Below, one piece after another: positions 15,803 to 24,876 of a stretch of 64,000 bases of DNA. This DNA is from Deltaproteobacteria bacterium. Lineage in GTDB: Bacteria > Desulfobacterota > Deferrisomatia > Deferrisomatales > JACRMM01. Each line of letters opens with the position of its first letter. Within the stretch, counting starts at the first letter, position 1. The stretch covers positions 1 to 64,000 of the forward strand of contig JACRMM010000057.1 of the NCBI GenBank assembly GCA_016214985.1, read 5' to 3'. The position numbers and the translations under genes are program-made. The notes below the pieces were generated by a model. That model did not search any database. It saw only the letters and a list, made by a program, of their open reading frames with translations, and was not told the origin of the DNA.

Positions 15803-16935
15803 GCAGGGCCCCCGGGCGGCCCGGAGGCCGGCAGTGAGACGCGCGCCAGGCACTCCTTCTGGTAGCCGAAGAGGAGCGCCTCGAGAGGGACGCGGCCCCC
15901 GAGGCGCGCCGAGGCGCGGCGGGCCACCTCGGCGGTCAGGGCGGCGAACACCCCGCGATCACCGCCGGCGCGCAGCCGCTCGAACACCTCTCGGGCCGTG
16001 TTGGCGCCCAGCGCGGCCTCGGCCTCGGCCGGCGGGAACCCCGCCTCCCCCAGCAGCCGCGACAGGACCGTGGGGTCGAGGGTCGAGTCCTTCACGTGGG
16101 TCGCGAAGTGGCCCGCCGCCACCTTGCAGAACTTGGCGAACTGCCCCGCGAGGACGACCCCGAGCCCGCGTCGGGCTGCGGCCTCCAAGGCGTACCCGAC
16201 GTGGTCTCCCATGAGAACGAAGGCCTCGGGCGACAGCTCCGGGAAGAGCCGGCGCGCCGCGGCCTCACTCGACCGGCCGTGGGCGAGCACCGCCGAGGAG
16301 ACTCCGGTCGCCCGGGCCACGTCGAGGCAGGCGTCGATCGTGGCCCGCCAGGCGTCGGTCGACATGGGGATCACGATCCCGGTGGTTCCGAGGATCGACA
16401 GGCCCCCCTCGATCCCGAGCCGGGCGTTGAGGGTCTTGCGGGCCACCTCCCCGCCCCGGGGCACGGTCACGACGACCCGTAGGGCCGGCGGCACCGAAAC
16501 TCCCGCCTCGGCCAGGGCCTCCTGTACCGATGTCTCGATCATCGCCCGGGGCACCGGGTTGATCGCGGCGCCGCCGACGGGGGCGGCGAGGCCGGGCTTG
16601 GTCACCCGCCCCACGCCTTCCCCACCGTCGATCTCGATCGAAGCCGCCGCGGCGTCTCGGGCGCTCCAGGCGACCGCGGCACGGATCTCGAGGCCGTCGG
16701 TCGCGTCCGGATCGTCCCCGGCGTCCTTCACCACACCACAGGAGGCCCAGCCCTCTCCGGCCGCACAACCGACGAGCGGGAACGCCACCTCCCGCGCCTG
16801 CGGATCTCCCCAGGGCAGCCGAAGCACCGCCGCCGCCGGCTCGCGGCCGAGGAGCAGGAGCGCCGCGCCCTTGGCTGCGGCCGCCGCGCAGGCGCCGGTG
16901 GTGTACCCCGAGCGCAGCTTCCGGCCCGACGCCAC
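15799..16935 (-). CDS. cbiD: Cobalt-precorrin-5B C1-methyltransferase
   Basis: The 378-residue CbiD methylates C1 of cobalt-precorrin-5B. Its hallmark N terminus LRSGYTTGACAAAAAKGA is at residues 5-22. Further conserved parts are VKDAGDDPDATDG near residue 68, RVTKPGLAAPVGGAAINPVP near 108, GGLSILGTTGIVIPMS near 180 and AGQFAKFCKVAAGHFATHVK near 265. It starts at a GTG five bases after the cbiC stop, which suggests coupling. CbiD is specific to the oxygen-independent pathway. Confidence 0.93.
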   Translation of the reverse strand: MASGRKLRSGYTTGACAAAAAKGAALLLLGREPAAAVLRLPWGDPQAREVAFPLVGCAAGEGWASCGVVKDAGDDPDATDGLEIRAAVAWSARDAAAASIEIDGGEGVGRVTKPGLAAPVGGAAINPVPRAMIETSVQEALAEAGVSVPPALRVVVTVPRGGEVARKTLNARLGIEGGLSILGTTGIVIPMSTDAWRATIDACLDVARATGVSSAVLAHGRSSEAAARRLFPELSPEAFVLMGDHVGYALEAAARRGLGVVLAGQFAKFCKVAAGHFATHVKDSTLDPTVLSRLLGEAGFPPAEAEAALGANTAREVFERLRAGGDRGVFAALTAEVARRASARLGGRVPLEALLFGYQKECLARVSLPASGPPGGPA

Positions 16936-16940
16936 CGCCC

Positions 16941-17585
16941 TCAGACCTCTCCGGCCGCGGCCTTGAGGAGGGCGTTGACGCTCGCGGCTGCCACGTTGCT
17001 CCCGCCCTTGTTCCCCCGGCAGGAGAGCCACGGCACGTCGCCGCGCGCCATGAGCGCCTCCTTGGACTCGGCCGCGCCGACGAAGCCGACGACCACACCC
17101 ACGACCAGGGCCGGCCGCGCCACGCCTTCGTCGATCAGCTCCAGAAGCCGGAAGAGCGCCGTGGGGGCGTTGCCGAAGGCGAAGACCGCACCGGGGTAAG
17201 CGGCCGCGGCCCTCTCCACGGCCACGATCGACCGGGTCACACCCCGCGTCCGGGCCTCTTCGGCGACCGTTGGGTCCGAGAGGTGGCAGGTGACCTCGAC
17301 GCCGAAGCGGCCGGCGCGCACCTTGCTCACCCCGGCCCGGACCATCTCGACGTCGGTGACGATTGGGGTGCCGGCGGCCAGGGCTTCGGCGCCCGCGGCC
17401 ACCGCCCCGGGGCTCCACGCCAGGATCGGGGCGAACGCTGGGTCGCCGGTGGCGTGGACCACGCGCTGGACCACCGCAGCCTCGGCCGGCGAGAGCCCCG
17501 TGAGGTCCACCAGCCCTCGGATGATGTCGAAGCTCTTCTTCTCGATCTCCTCGGGGATGAGGTCGTAGCCCCAGGGACCTATCAT
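16941..17585 (-). CDS. cbiC: Cobalt-precorrin-8 methylmutase
   Basis: The 214-residue CbiC moves the C11 methyl group to C12, forming cobyrinate. The catalytic-type segment RVVHATGDPAFAPIL (conserved His) is near residue 42, with TPIVTDVEMVRAGV near 70, FAFGNAPTALFRLLELI near 130 and the C-terminal PWLSCRGNKGGSNVAAA. A strong GGAGGTACTGTC site precedes the ATG, which overlaps the cbiX stop. Confidence 0.93.
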   Translation of the reverse strand: MIGPWGYDLIPEEIEKKSFDIIRGLVDLTGLSPAEAAVVQRVVHATGDPAFAPILAWSPGAVAAGAEALAAGTPIVTDVEMVRAGVSKVRAGRFGVEVTCHLSDPTVAEEARTRGVTRSIVAVERAAAAYPGAVFAFGNAPTALFRLLELIDEGVARPALVVGVVVGFVGAAESKEALMARGDVPWLSCRGNKGGSNVAAASVNALLKAAAGEV

Positions 17586-17956
17586 GACAGTACCTCCTTG
17601 AGCCTCTCGGCTGCGATCTCGGCGAGCTTCGGGTGGATCCCCAGGGGCGGCGCCTGGAGGAGCTCCACGTGGGTGTAGTCTCGGCGCAGGGCCTCGAGCG
17701 CCCGCGGGATGTCGTCGAGGACGTGGGCCCCCGCGTAAAGGAAGAACGGCTCCACCACGATGCGGTCTGCGCCCGCGTGCACGCAGTCTGCGACGGCGTC
17801 GGCCAGCGTCGGCGCGGCCAGCTGGAGGAACGCCACCTCGACCCAGGCTCCGCCGAGCACGGCCCTCAGGTCGCGCGCGGCGTCGTGGAGTCCCTGGTTG
17901 GCCTCGGCGCGCCGGCTGCCGTGCCCGAGCAGGATCACTGCGGTTGCTGGACCCAA
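17582..17956 (-). CDS. cbiX: Short-form sirohydrochlorin cobaltochelatase
   Basis: This 124-residue protein is a short CbiX (CbiXS) that probably works as a homodimer to insert cobalt into sirohydrochlorin. The metal-binding HGSRR is near residue 12, and the second active-site segment EPFFLYAGAHVLDDIP is near residue 72. It is read as starting at TTG because GGAGAGGAGG sits six bases upstream and no ATG or GTG fits the expected N terminus. It is the first gene of the operon. A TTGACG/CAGCAT pair 17 bases apart (18039-18011, minus) could be the promoter. No cobalamin-riboswitch B12 box is visible. Confidence 0.85.
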   Translation of the reverse strand: MGPATAVILLGHGSRRAEANQGLHDAARDLRAVLGGAWVEVAFLQLAAPTLADAVADCVHAGADRIVVEPFFLYAGAHVLDDIPRALEALRRDYTHVELLQAPPLGIHPKLAEIAAERLKEVLS

Positions 17957-18035
17957 GAGCCCTCCTCTCCTGCCGTCGTTTCTGCCCCCGGGACCGTTTG
18001 CGAGCGGGCGATGCTGACACACCGCCCGGAGACCG

Positions 18036-18770
18036 TCAAGGGCCCGCGCCCGCGCGCAGGATCGAGCGCCACAGCCCCCTCCACGTCTCCCAGTCGTGGT
18101 CGCCTTCCGCCGTGAAGACCTGGTCCGGGGGCAGGAGCCGAGCGAGGAGGTCATCGGCGGGCGCGAAACGATCCCCGCGGCCGTACCCGAGAAACAGGCG
18201 GCCGCGAGTCCGCTCCGAGCTCTCGTACGCCTTGAACAGTGTCCACAGGCGCCTGAAGTGATCCCCCTCCGGAACCGGCCCCGGGTTCCAGGGCCGCACG
18301 CCGCCCGCGGCGGCAATCTCCCAGACCAGGTCTGGTTCTCCGAGGTAGGGCGCCAGGACGACCACCCTGGCTACGTCGCCCGGGTACGCCACGTCGTACC
18401 ACAGGGCCCCGGTGCCGCCCATGGAGATGCCCACGAGCCAGATCGCCTCGTAGCCCGCGGCCCGCGCCGGGGCGATCACGTCCTCGTGGAGCCTCTCGGC
18501 GAGGACGCCGCGGCTGTAGTACCCGAGGTGGGCGTCCACCGCCATCAGGTCCGCGGTTGCCCCCGCGTCGCGCGCCGCTGCGACGAAGCCCTCCCGCTCG
18601 AAGCTCTCGGCCTCGCTGCCACGCCCCGGCAGGAAGACCACCAAGGCGCCGGGCGCCCGCGCCGCGGCGGCCGGGAAGGAGACCGTGCGCAGGGGCACCG
18701 TGGCCCGAGGCAGGCAGCCGCACAGGAGCGCGACAAGGACTCCGGCCCACGCCGCCCAACGTCGTCGCAT
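18036..18770 (-). CDS. Alpha/beta-hydrolase-fold lipoprotein
   Basis: The 244-residue protein has a lipoprotein-type signal (MRRRWAAWAGVLVALLCGCL) with a candidate lipidated Cys at residue 17 or 19. The hydrolase core has LVVFLPGRGSEAESF, the nucleophile elbow GISMGGTGALW (Ser) near residue 122, an acidic position in LGYGRGDRFAP, and a C-terminal EGDHDWETW His. It is probably a periplasmic or outer-membrane-anchored esterase. It lies 46 bases after the SSS-kinase gene on the same strand and may be the last gene of that operon. The substrate is unknown. Confidence 0.75.
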   Translation of the reverse strand: MRRRWAAWAGVLVALLCGCLPRATVPLRTVSFPAAAARAPGALVVFLPGRGSEAESFEREGFVAAARDAGATADLMAVDAHLGYYSRGVLAERLHEDVIAPARAAGYEAIWLVGISMGGTGALWYDVAYPGDVARVVVLAPYLGEPDLVWEIAAAGGVRPWNPGPVPEGDHFRRLWTLFKAYESSERTRGRLFLGYGRGDRFAPADDLLARLLPPDQVFTAEGDHDWETWRGLWRSILRAGAGP

Positions 18771-18816
18771 CTCGGTCTCCTTCTCTCGGAGCCCGCCCCG
18801 CGACCGGCTCCGGCCC

Positions 18817-21800
18817 CTATGCGGTCCCCGTCTCACCGAGCGGCAGCGTGAAGCAGAACGTCGTTCCCCGACCTTCCTCGCTCTCGACCCAGATCTGCCC
18901 GCCAAGCCGCTCCACAATTTCCCGGCAGATCGTGAGCCCGAGGCCGGTGCCGAGGGGGTGGTCCTTGCCTGGATCCCGGATCTGGATGTAGCGCTCGAAG
19001 ACCTCACCGAGACGCTCGCGCGGGATGCCGGGCCCCTCGTCCGCCACGGTCACCACGGCGAAGGCGCCCCGGCGCCGGGCGAGAAGCCGCACCTCGCCGC
19101 AGGGCGGCGAAAACTTGGCCGCGTTCGACAGCAGGTTGGCCAGCACCTGCTGCAGTCGGTCCCGGTCGGCCAGGGCCGGCGGGAGGCCCGCCTCGACCTC
19201 CGCACCGGCCGACGCGTCCTTGCCGGTGAACAGCGGCCGCGCCAGGTCGAGCGCCTGGGCGAAGGCACGGCCGAGGTCCACCGCCTCGATGTGGAACTCC
19301 ATGCGGCCCGCCTCGATCTTCGAGAGGTCGAGCAGTTGGTTGATCATGCGCGTGAGCCGCTCCGCCTCATCATGGATGATCTGGATGAACTTGCGGCGCT
19401 TCTCGAGGTCGGTCACATCGTAGCGGAGCAGGATCTCCGAGAAGGAGCGGATCGATGTCAAGGGTGTGCGCAGCTCGTGGCTCACGGTGGAGAGAAAGTC
19501 GGACTTGAGCCGGTCGAGCTCCCGAAGCCGCTCGTTCGCCTGCTCGAGCTCGGCCGTCCTGCGCCGCACTTTGGCCTCCATCGCTTGGCTGTATGCCTGA
19601 ACCTCCCCGTAGAGCTGTGCGTTGACCACAGCCAGAGCGAGCTGATTGGCCAGCACCGCGAAGAGGTCGACGAACTCGTCGGTGAAGTGCATCGGCCCCC
19701 GGGTCGCGTAGGCGGTCAGCACACCGACGGCCCGCCCCTCGTGGATCATAGGGACGTGGATGAACGCGGTGACCGGAACGTCCTCGGCCAGCAGGCGCAA
19801 GAAGCGGGTCTCCTGGATGTTCCGGGCATCGCCCACGACCACGGGTTTCGCGTCGAGGAAACACTGGCCGAAATAGGTGTCGCGCGACGGAGGGGCGCCC
19901 GAGAGCGCAACGTAATCGGCGGTCAGCCCGACGCGACTGCGGATCCCCAGGACCCCGCGCGGGTCGAGCAGGCGCACCGCCAGGTGTTCGAAACCGAACT
20001 GCCGCTGGATCAGGTGCAGCACGTCGCTGAGGAGCTTGTCCGTGTCCAGGCTCTGGGACAGGGCGTTGCTCGCCTCGTGGAGCACCGAGAGCTCTCGCAG
20101 CCGGCGCTCCAGGGTGTCGCGGCTCTCCGCGAGCGTGCGGGTGACCCCGCCGAACACGTCGAGGATCTCGACCGCCCGCTCCCGAGGCCACGCCAGCACG
20201 CTCTCGAGGATCGTCCGCGCGGCCGTCGTGCCGAGCGCTCCGGTCAGGCAGCGCTCCGCCGCCTCGATCAAGACCTGGGGAGAGGCCCGCTCGGGAACGG
20301 CAGCGAGCACCTCCCGGGCCTTGCCGGCTCCCACGAAGCGCGTCAGCAGCGTCGCCAGGTCGGACCGGGCGATCCACGCGGTTCGAAACGGGGAGACAAA
20401 CTCACCCGACGGCCGGCCGGGCCGAAGAAGGCTCACAGCGACGAACAGACCGACGTTGAAGACGGCGCTCCATACCAGGGAGTGCGTCCAGGGGTCGAAC
20501 CCCGCAAGGCCGAACAGCGCCCTGGGCTTGAGCAGCGAGATCCCCCAGGGCCCCCGGGCCAGAATCTCGGCTCCCACCCACCCCGACTCCACGAAACTCG
20601 GCAAGAGGAGCGTGTAGGCCCACACCGCGGCGCCGGCGGACAAGCCTGCGAGGGCTCCCGCCCGGCTCGCCCTCTTCCAATAGAGCCCCAGCAGCACGGC
20701 CGGGGCGAACTGGGTGACGGCGGAAAAAGAGAGCAACCCGATGTTCACCAGGGTGTGGGACTCCCCGATCCAGCGCTTGAACCCGTACCCGAGCATGACG
20801 ACGACCAGGATGAAGAACCGCTTGGCGTGGAGCAGAGGGCGGGAGAGGTCCCGCTCGCTCCACCGGCGGAGCACCAGGGGAGAGACGAGATGGTGGAGGA
20901 TCATGGTCGAGAGCGCCACCGACTCGACGATCACCATGCTCGTGGCGGCGGAGAAGCCGCCGAGGTACGCGAGGAAGGCGAGAAGGGTGTGTCCCCGGAA
21001 CAGGGGCAGGGAGATGAGAAAGAAGTCGGGCGAACCCGATGTGGCTTCCAGCAGGCCGACCAGCGCGACCGGAAAGACGAGGAGGTTGATCAGGAGCAGG
21101 TATCCCGGAAACGCCCACGAGGCCGGGAGCAGGTGCTCTTCCCGGACGTTTTCGACCACCAGCATGTGGAACTGCCGAGGGAGCAGCACCACGGCCGCGG
21201 CGGCGAGGACGCTCACGGTCGCCCACTGGGACGGCGTCGTGCCCGAAGCACTGCTCAGCGTGAACAGGGCGGAGAGGTCGGGTCTCGCAAGGGCGCGAGA
21301 GAAGACTCGGCCCAGCCCTCCCCCGACGCTCCAGGTCACCCACGCCCCCAGGAGGAGAAACCCGACGAGCTTCACGGCGCTCTCGAACGCCACCGCGGCG
21401 ACCATCCCCTCGTGGCGCTCCGAAGCCACGAGGGTGCGCGCCCCGAAGAGCGCAGAGAAGAGCGCGAGGAGAAGCGCCGCCCAGAACGCCGCGTCACCCA
21501 GGACGGCCTGCTGACCCAGGGGAGACAGGCCGGTCAGGAGCTCGAAGGAGTACCCGACCGCTTTGAGCTGGAGCGCGACGTAGGGGGTGACGCCCACGAC
21601 CAGCAAGACGGTGGCAAGGGTGCCAAGAGCCTGTTTCTTGCCGTAGAGGGCCTCTAGGAGGTCGGCGAGGCTCGTCACGCCCTCCGCGCGGCAGAACGAC
21701 GAAAGCCGCCGAAGAACGGTCGGGGCCAGGAAGAAGACGAGAGTAGGGCCCACATAGATGGGAAGGAAACCCGGGCCCTGCGCGGCCGCGCGGCCCACGC

Positions 21801-21972
21801 TCCCGTAGAACGTCCAGGACGTGCAGTAGACCGCGAGGGAGAGGCTGTATACCCACGGGTTGTCCACGTAGCTCCGGCCCCTGCGCCGGGCTCGATCGGT
21901 CCAGTACGCCAGGGCGAACAGGGCGCACACGTACGCGAAGCTCAGCAGGGCGGCCGCGACCGTGCGGCTCAA
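18817..21972 (-). CDS. SSS-family transporter fused to a GAF/histidine kinase (CbrA-like)
   Basis: The 1051-residue protein joins a sodium:solute-symporter-like membrane domain (about 1-520, with the NPWVYSLSLAVYCTSWTFYG start and roughly 13 membrane spans) to a GAF domain (about 640-780), a HisKA domain with SHELRTPLTSI (phospho-acceptor His near 832) and an HATPase with NLLSNAAKFSP, DEGPGIP and GTGLGLTI. All kinase motifs are intact. CbrA-type proteins of this layout sense a nutrient or transport state. The TTG start overlaps the upstream stop (TTGA) with GGAGGGG nearby. Its likely partner is the response regulator at the head of the operon. The solute is not predictable from sequence alone. 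Confidence 0.9.
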   Translation of the reverse strand: MSRTVAAALLSFAYVCALFALAYWTDRARRRGRSYVDNPWVYSLSLAVYCTSWTFYGSVGRAAAQGPGFLPIYVGPTLVFFLAPTVLRRLSSFCRAEGVTSLADLLEALYGKKQALGTLATVLLVVGVTPYVALQLKAVGYSFELLTGLSPLGQQAVLGDAAFWAALLLALFSALFGARTLVASERHEGMVAAVAFESAVKLVGFLLLGAWVTWSVGGGLGRVFSRALARPDLSALFTLSSASGTTPSQWATVSVLAAAAVVLLPRQFHMLVVENVREEHLLPASWAFPGYLLLINLLVFPVALVGLLEATSGSPDFFLISLPLFRGHTLLAFLAYLGGFSAATSMVIVESVALSTMILHHLVSPLVLRRWSERDLSRPLLHAKRFFILVVVMLGYGFKRWIGESHTLVNIGLLSFSAVTQFAPAVLLGLYWKRASRAGALAGLSAGAAVWAYTLLLPSFVESGWVGAEILARGPWGISLLKPRALFGLAGFDPWTHSLVWSAVFNVGLFVAVSLLRPGRPSGEFVSPFRTAWIARSDLATLLTRFVGAGKAREVLAAVPERASPQVLIEAAERCLTGALGTTAARTILESVLAWPRERAVEILDVFGGVTRTLAESRDTLERRLRELSVLHEASNALSQSLDTDKLLSDVLHLIQRQFGFEHLAVRLLDPRGVLGIRSRVGLTADYVALSGAPPSRDTYFGQCFLDAKPVVVGDARNIQETRFLRLLAEDVPVTAFIHVPMIHEGRAVGVLTAYATRGPMHFTDEFVDLFAVLANQLALAVVNAQLYGEVQAYSQAMEAKVRRRTAELEQANERLRELDRLKSDFLSTVSHELRTPLTSIRSFSEILLRYDVTDLEKRRKFIQIIHDEAERLTRMINQLLDLSKIEAGRMEFHIEAVDLGRAFAQALDLARPLFTGKDASAGAEVEAGLPPALADRDRLQQVLANLLSNAAKFSPPCGEVRLLARRRGAFAVVTVADEGPGIPRERLGEVFERYIQIRDPGKDHPLGTGLGLTICREIVERLGGQIWVESEEGRGTTFCFTLPLGETGTA

Positions 21973-22160
21973 GGCCTTCCCCTCCGGGCGATCCACCACG
22001 CAAGGAGGATCAGCGCCGACCAACAGGCGAAGAGGTACAGCGGAAAGAGCGGAAAACCGAAGATGCCCACCGGCCGGTTGACGGCGATGACGATCGGCGA
22101 GAAGAAGACCAGGAGGCCGAGGACGAAGAGAGCCGCCAGACGAGACGCTGCGGGTTCCAT
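21969..22160 (-). CDS. Small two-span membrane protein paired with the SSS kinase
   Basis: This 63-residue protein has two hydrophobic helices (ALFVLGLLVFFSPIVIAV and LFPLYLFACWSALILLAWWI) separated by NRPVGIFGFP, and ends in a basic ARRGRP tail. It resembles DUF3311/DUF4212-like small subunits encoded before sodium:solute symporters. It starts four bases after the exonuclease-fusion stop, and its stop overlaps the SSS-kinase start. The position suggests a subunit or chaperone for the transporter domain. Confidence 0.8.
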   Translation of the reverse strand: MEPAASRLAALFVLGLLVFFSPIVIAVNRPVGIFGFPLFPLYLFACWSALILLAWWIARRGRP

Positions 22161-22164
22161 CGGG

Positions 22165-24876
22165 TCAGAACCGCGAGGTCTGCCAGCGCAGGAGGAGCAT
22201 CCGGTCGCAGAAGGACTTCGCGTCGGCGAGGGTTACGACACTGCGGGCGGCGAGGAGCGGCAGGAGCTTCAGGAAGATCTCGGCCGTGACCTTCGAGTCA
22301 CCGAGCGAGGTGTGGCGCCCGCGGATCTCCACCCCGAGGCGGGCTGCGATGGCGTCGAGGTTGTGTCCCTCGAACTCCGGATGGACGCCGTAGGAGAGGA
22401 ACAGGGTGTCGAGGATCGGGTTGTCCACGAGGGAGAGCCGGTGTCGCGCCGCGGCCAGGTCCAGAAACTTCTTGTCGAAGGCGGCGTTGTGGGCCACGAG
22501 CACGGCCTCGCCCACGTAGTTCTTGAATTCGGGAAGGACGTACGCCATGGTCGGCGCGCCCTGCACGGCCACATCGTCGAGGCCGTGGAAGGACGTGGAC
22601 TCTGGGGGGACCGGGCGGCCGGGGTTCACCAGCGTGTGGAAGGTGTCGGCCGCTACCACCTTGCCCCGCCGGATCCGCACTCCGCTCAGGCTCACGATCT
22701 CGTCGCCTTCCGAGGGGTTGAGGCCCGTGGTCTCGGTGTCGAAGACCACGTACTCGAGCTCGGCGAGAGGAGCGGAGAGGAGCTCGCCGCGCTCCGCGCC
22801 CAACCGCGGCAGGAAGAGATCGAAGTCGTAGAACTCCGGCTGCGCGTCGGCAATGCCGGGGGCCTCGACCCGGCCGCTGCGCGCCGCAGCTACCAGCGCG
22901 AGGCGCACCTCGAACCCCTGGCCCGACCGACGCGTCCAGAGCTCGCCGCGGTTGCGCCGCACCGCCTCGCCCAGGGCCACCGGCTCCTCCCCAGGGGACA
23001 CCACCGTCAACTCGGGCAACTCCGAGGGATCCGCCGGCCCCGCGCCCTCGACCCGAAGAGTGGTGACCACGGCCTCCTCCTCCAGGGCGACCCGCGCCGT
23101 CACCGGCCCTCCCAGCCACCGCAACACGCTCGCCAGACCCGACACCCAGAAGAAGGTCTCCACCCGGACCTGAGGCAGAGGTTCCGCGCTCTCCTCCACA
23201 GACACAGCGCCCGCGGGCAGGGACGCAGCCGCTTCCCGGAGCAACGCGACCGGGTCAGCAGGGGAGGCGGGCCAGCGATCGCTCTCGGTGAGGTTCGCCG
23301 CCTGCTCGGCGACGCGGAGGCGCTCGCTGAGCCGCCGCGCCTCCTCCTGCAGGGCGGCCAGAAACTCCCGGCGCCGGGCTTCGTCCATCGAGGGGCGGTT
23401 CTCGAGCACCTCGGCGAGCGAGCGAAGGGTGGCGGCCGGTCCCTTCAGCAGCTCGGGGAGCTCACGCAACACGGTCTCCCGCTGCTCCCCCTCTTCTGCG
23501 CGCGCGCTGAGGTCGCGGAAGACGAAGAGGAAGCCCGACCGCTCCCCTGCTGGTCCGGGCACCGCCGAGAGGAGGCCCCGGATCAGCCGTCCTTCCGGGA
23601 GCGGGAACACCACCGCCTCCACGATCTCTCGTCCCTCGTCCCAGGCCTGCCGCAGGCGGCGCAGGTGGAACTCCAGCCGATCGCGCGGGAGGAGACCCGC
23701 CAACGGCACCCCCACGCCGGAGGAGGCACCGGCGCCCAGGGCGAGGCGCGCCCGAGGGGTGATCAGCACGACCTCTCCCGCCTCGTTGGCCATGACCACG
23801 CCCTCAGCCATGGTCCGCAGAACCGCGGCCAGCCGGTTTCGCTCCTCGCGCAGGTGCAGGGTGGTCTCGCGCACCCGCCCCTCCAGCTCGTCGTAGGCGC
23901 CCTGGAGGCTCTCCGCCATCCGGTTGAACTGCTCGGCGAGCGCCTGGAACTCGTCTCCCGTGCGCACGTCGAGGCGGTGGCCGAGGTGGATGCGCGAGAC
24001 GATCTCGGCGCCGTGGCTCAGCTGCTGGAGGGGCTGGAGAAAGCGCCCCGCCAGACGCCACGACAGAACTGCCGCGAGGGCAGCAAATCCAGCGAAAAAG
24101 AGGGCGATCCGGCGCGTCTCCGTGTGCAGAGGCCCCAGGGCTTCCGCGGCCGGCTCCACCATCACGACGGCCCACCCCGCCGGAGCCGCCGCGCCGGCGA
24201 CACCGGGCGAGACCCGGGCGTAGCCGGCCAGGAAGATCTCCTCTTCGACCTCGAACGAGAACGAACCGTTGGCGACGAGCCCCGCAAGCGAGGGCGCGGA
24301 AGGGAGGGGGACGTTGACCGGGCCGGCGAGGCGCTGCCCCGCCGCATTGAGGAGGACGGCATGCGACGCCTCCCCCTTCTGCGCGGCTTCGACGAGGGCG
24401 CGAACGGCATCGAGATCAAGGGCGACCTGGATCGTGCCCAGCGCATCCTGCCGCGCAGGCACCTGGACAGCGTAGGACAGTTCGTCGCCGCGGGGTACGT
24501 CGGCAGGCCCAGGACGCTCTCCGGGCCGCAAGACCTCCAGCCGCCGAACCCCTGGGAGCAGGTGACGGGCCGCGGCGACCGCGCCCTCGGGGTAGGGACC
24601 GGTGCCGGCGAGATAACGACGCACATCCGGCGTGGCCGCGAGCCTCCCCACCCACAGTCCACCGCTCACCACCTGGGCCCGGATCTGGCGCGACAGGCGC
24701 GCCGCGTCGCGCGCGAGCGCCTGGCCGCGCATCTCCTCGACCTCGGTGCGGGCCGCCGGGTAGAGCAGCGTCAAGGCCAGGGCAAAGGGGGCGACACCGA
24801 GCCCGGCGCAGAGCGCCCCCAGGCGCACCCTCAGGCTGCGCCGCGGAGGCGTGCCCGTCGCTCCCACGCGGCTCAT
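22165..24876 (-). CDS. Membrane sensor (HAMP/PAS, kinase-like) fused to a DEDDh 3'-5' exonuclease
   Basis: The 903-residue protein has a membrane helix at about 22-42, an extracytoplasmic sensor region to about 265, a second helix (IALFFAGFAALAAVLSW), HAMP (about 290-345), PAS (about 365-480) and a kinase-like segment in which the expected His of the DHp helix is replaced (ELPELLKGPAATLRSL) and N/G boxes are not recognisable. From about residue 708 comes a complete DnaQ-like exonuclease: VVFDTETTGLNP, VLVAHNAAFDKKF and RHTSLGDSKVTAEIF give D, E, D, H and D of the DEDDh site. ATGA overlap couples it to the response regulator. A transmembrane signal controlling a nuclease is the direct structural reading; the nucleic-acid substrate is unknown. 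Confidence 0.88.
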   Translation of the reverse strand: MSRVGATGTPPRRSLRVRLGALCAGLGVAPFALALTLLYPAARTEVEEMRGQALARDAARLSRQIRAQVVSGGLWVGRLAATPDVRRYLAGTGPYPEGAVAAARHLLPGVRRLEVLRPGERPGPADVPRGDELSYAVQVPARQDALGTIQVALDLDAVRALVEAAQKGEASHAVLLNAAGQRLAGPVNVPLPSAPSLAGLVANGSFSFEVEEEIFLAGYARVSPGVAGAAAPAGWAVVMVEPAAEALGPLHTETRRIALFFAGFAALAAVLSWRLAGRFLQPLQQLSHGAEIVSRIHLGHRLDVRTGDEFQALAEQFNRMAESLQGAYDELEGRVRETTLHLREERNRLAAVLRTMAEGVVMANEAGEVVLITPRARLALGAGASSGVGVPLAGLLPRDRLEFHLRRLRQAWDEGREIVEAVVFPLPEGRLIRGLLSAVPGPAGERSGFLFVFRDLSARAEEGEQRETVLRELPELLKGPAATLRSLAEVLENRPSMDEARRREFLAALQEEARRLSERLRVAEQAANLTESDRWPASPADPVALLREAAASLPAGAVSVEESAEPLPQVRVETFFWVSGLASVLRWLGGPVTARVALEEEAVVTTLRVEGAGPADPSELPELTVVSPGEEPVALGEAVRRNRGELWTRRSGQGFEVRLALVAAARSGRVEAPGIADAQPEFYDFDLFLPRLGAERGELLSAPLAELEYVVFDTETTGLNPSEGDEIVSLSGVRIRRGKVVAADTFHTLVNPGRPVPPESTSFHGLDDVAVQGAPTMAYVLPEFKNYVGEAVLVAHNAAFDKKFLDLAAARHRLSLVDNPILDTLFLSYGVHPEFEGHNLDAIAARLGVEIRGRHTSLGDSKVTAEIFLKLLPLLAARSVVTLADAKSFCDRMLLLRWQTSRF

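Noticed and set aside
17957..18035. A cobalamin riboswitch before cbiX
   Set aside because: The region is under 80 bases and lacks the conserved B12-box sequence.
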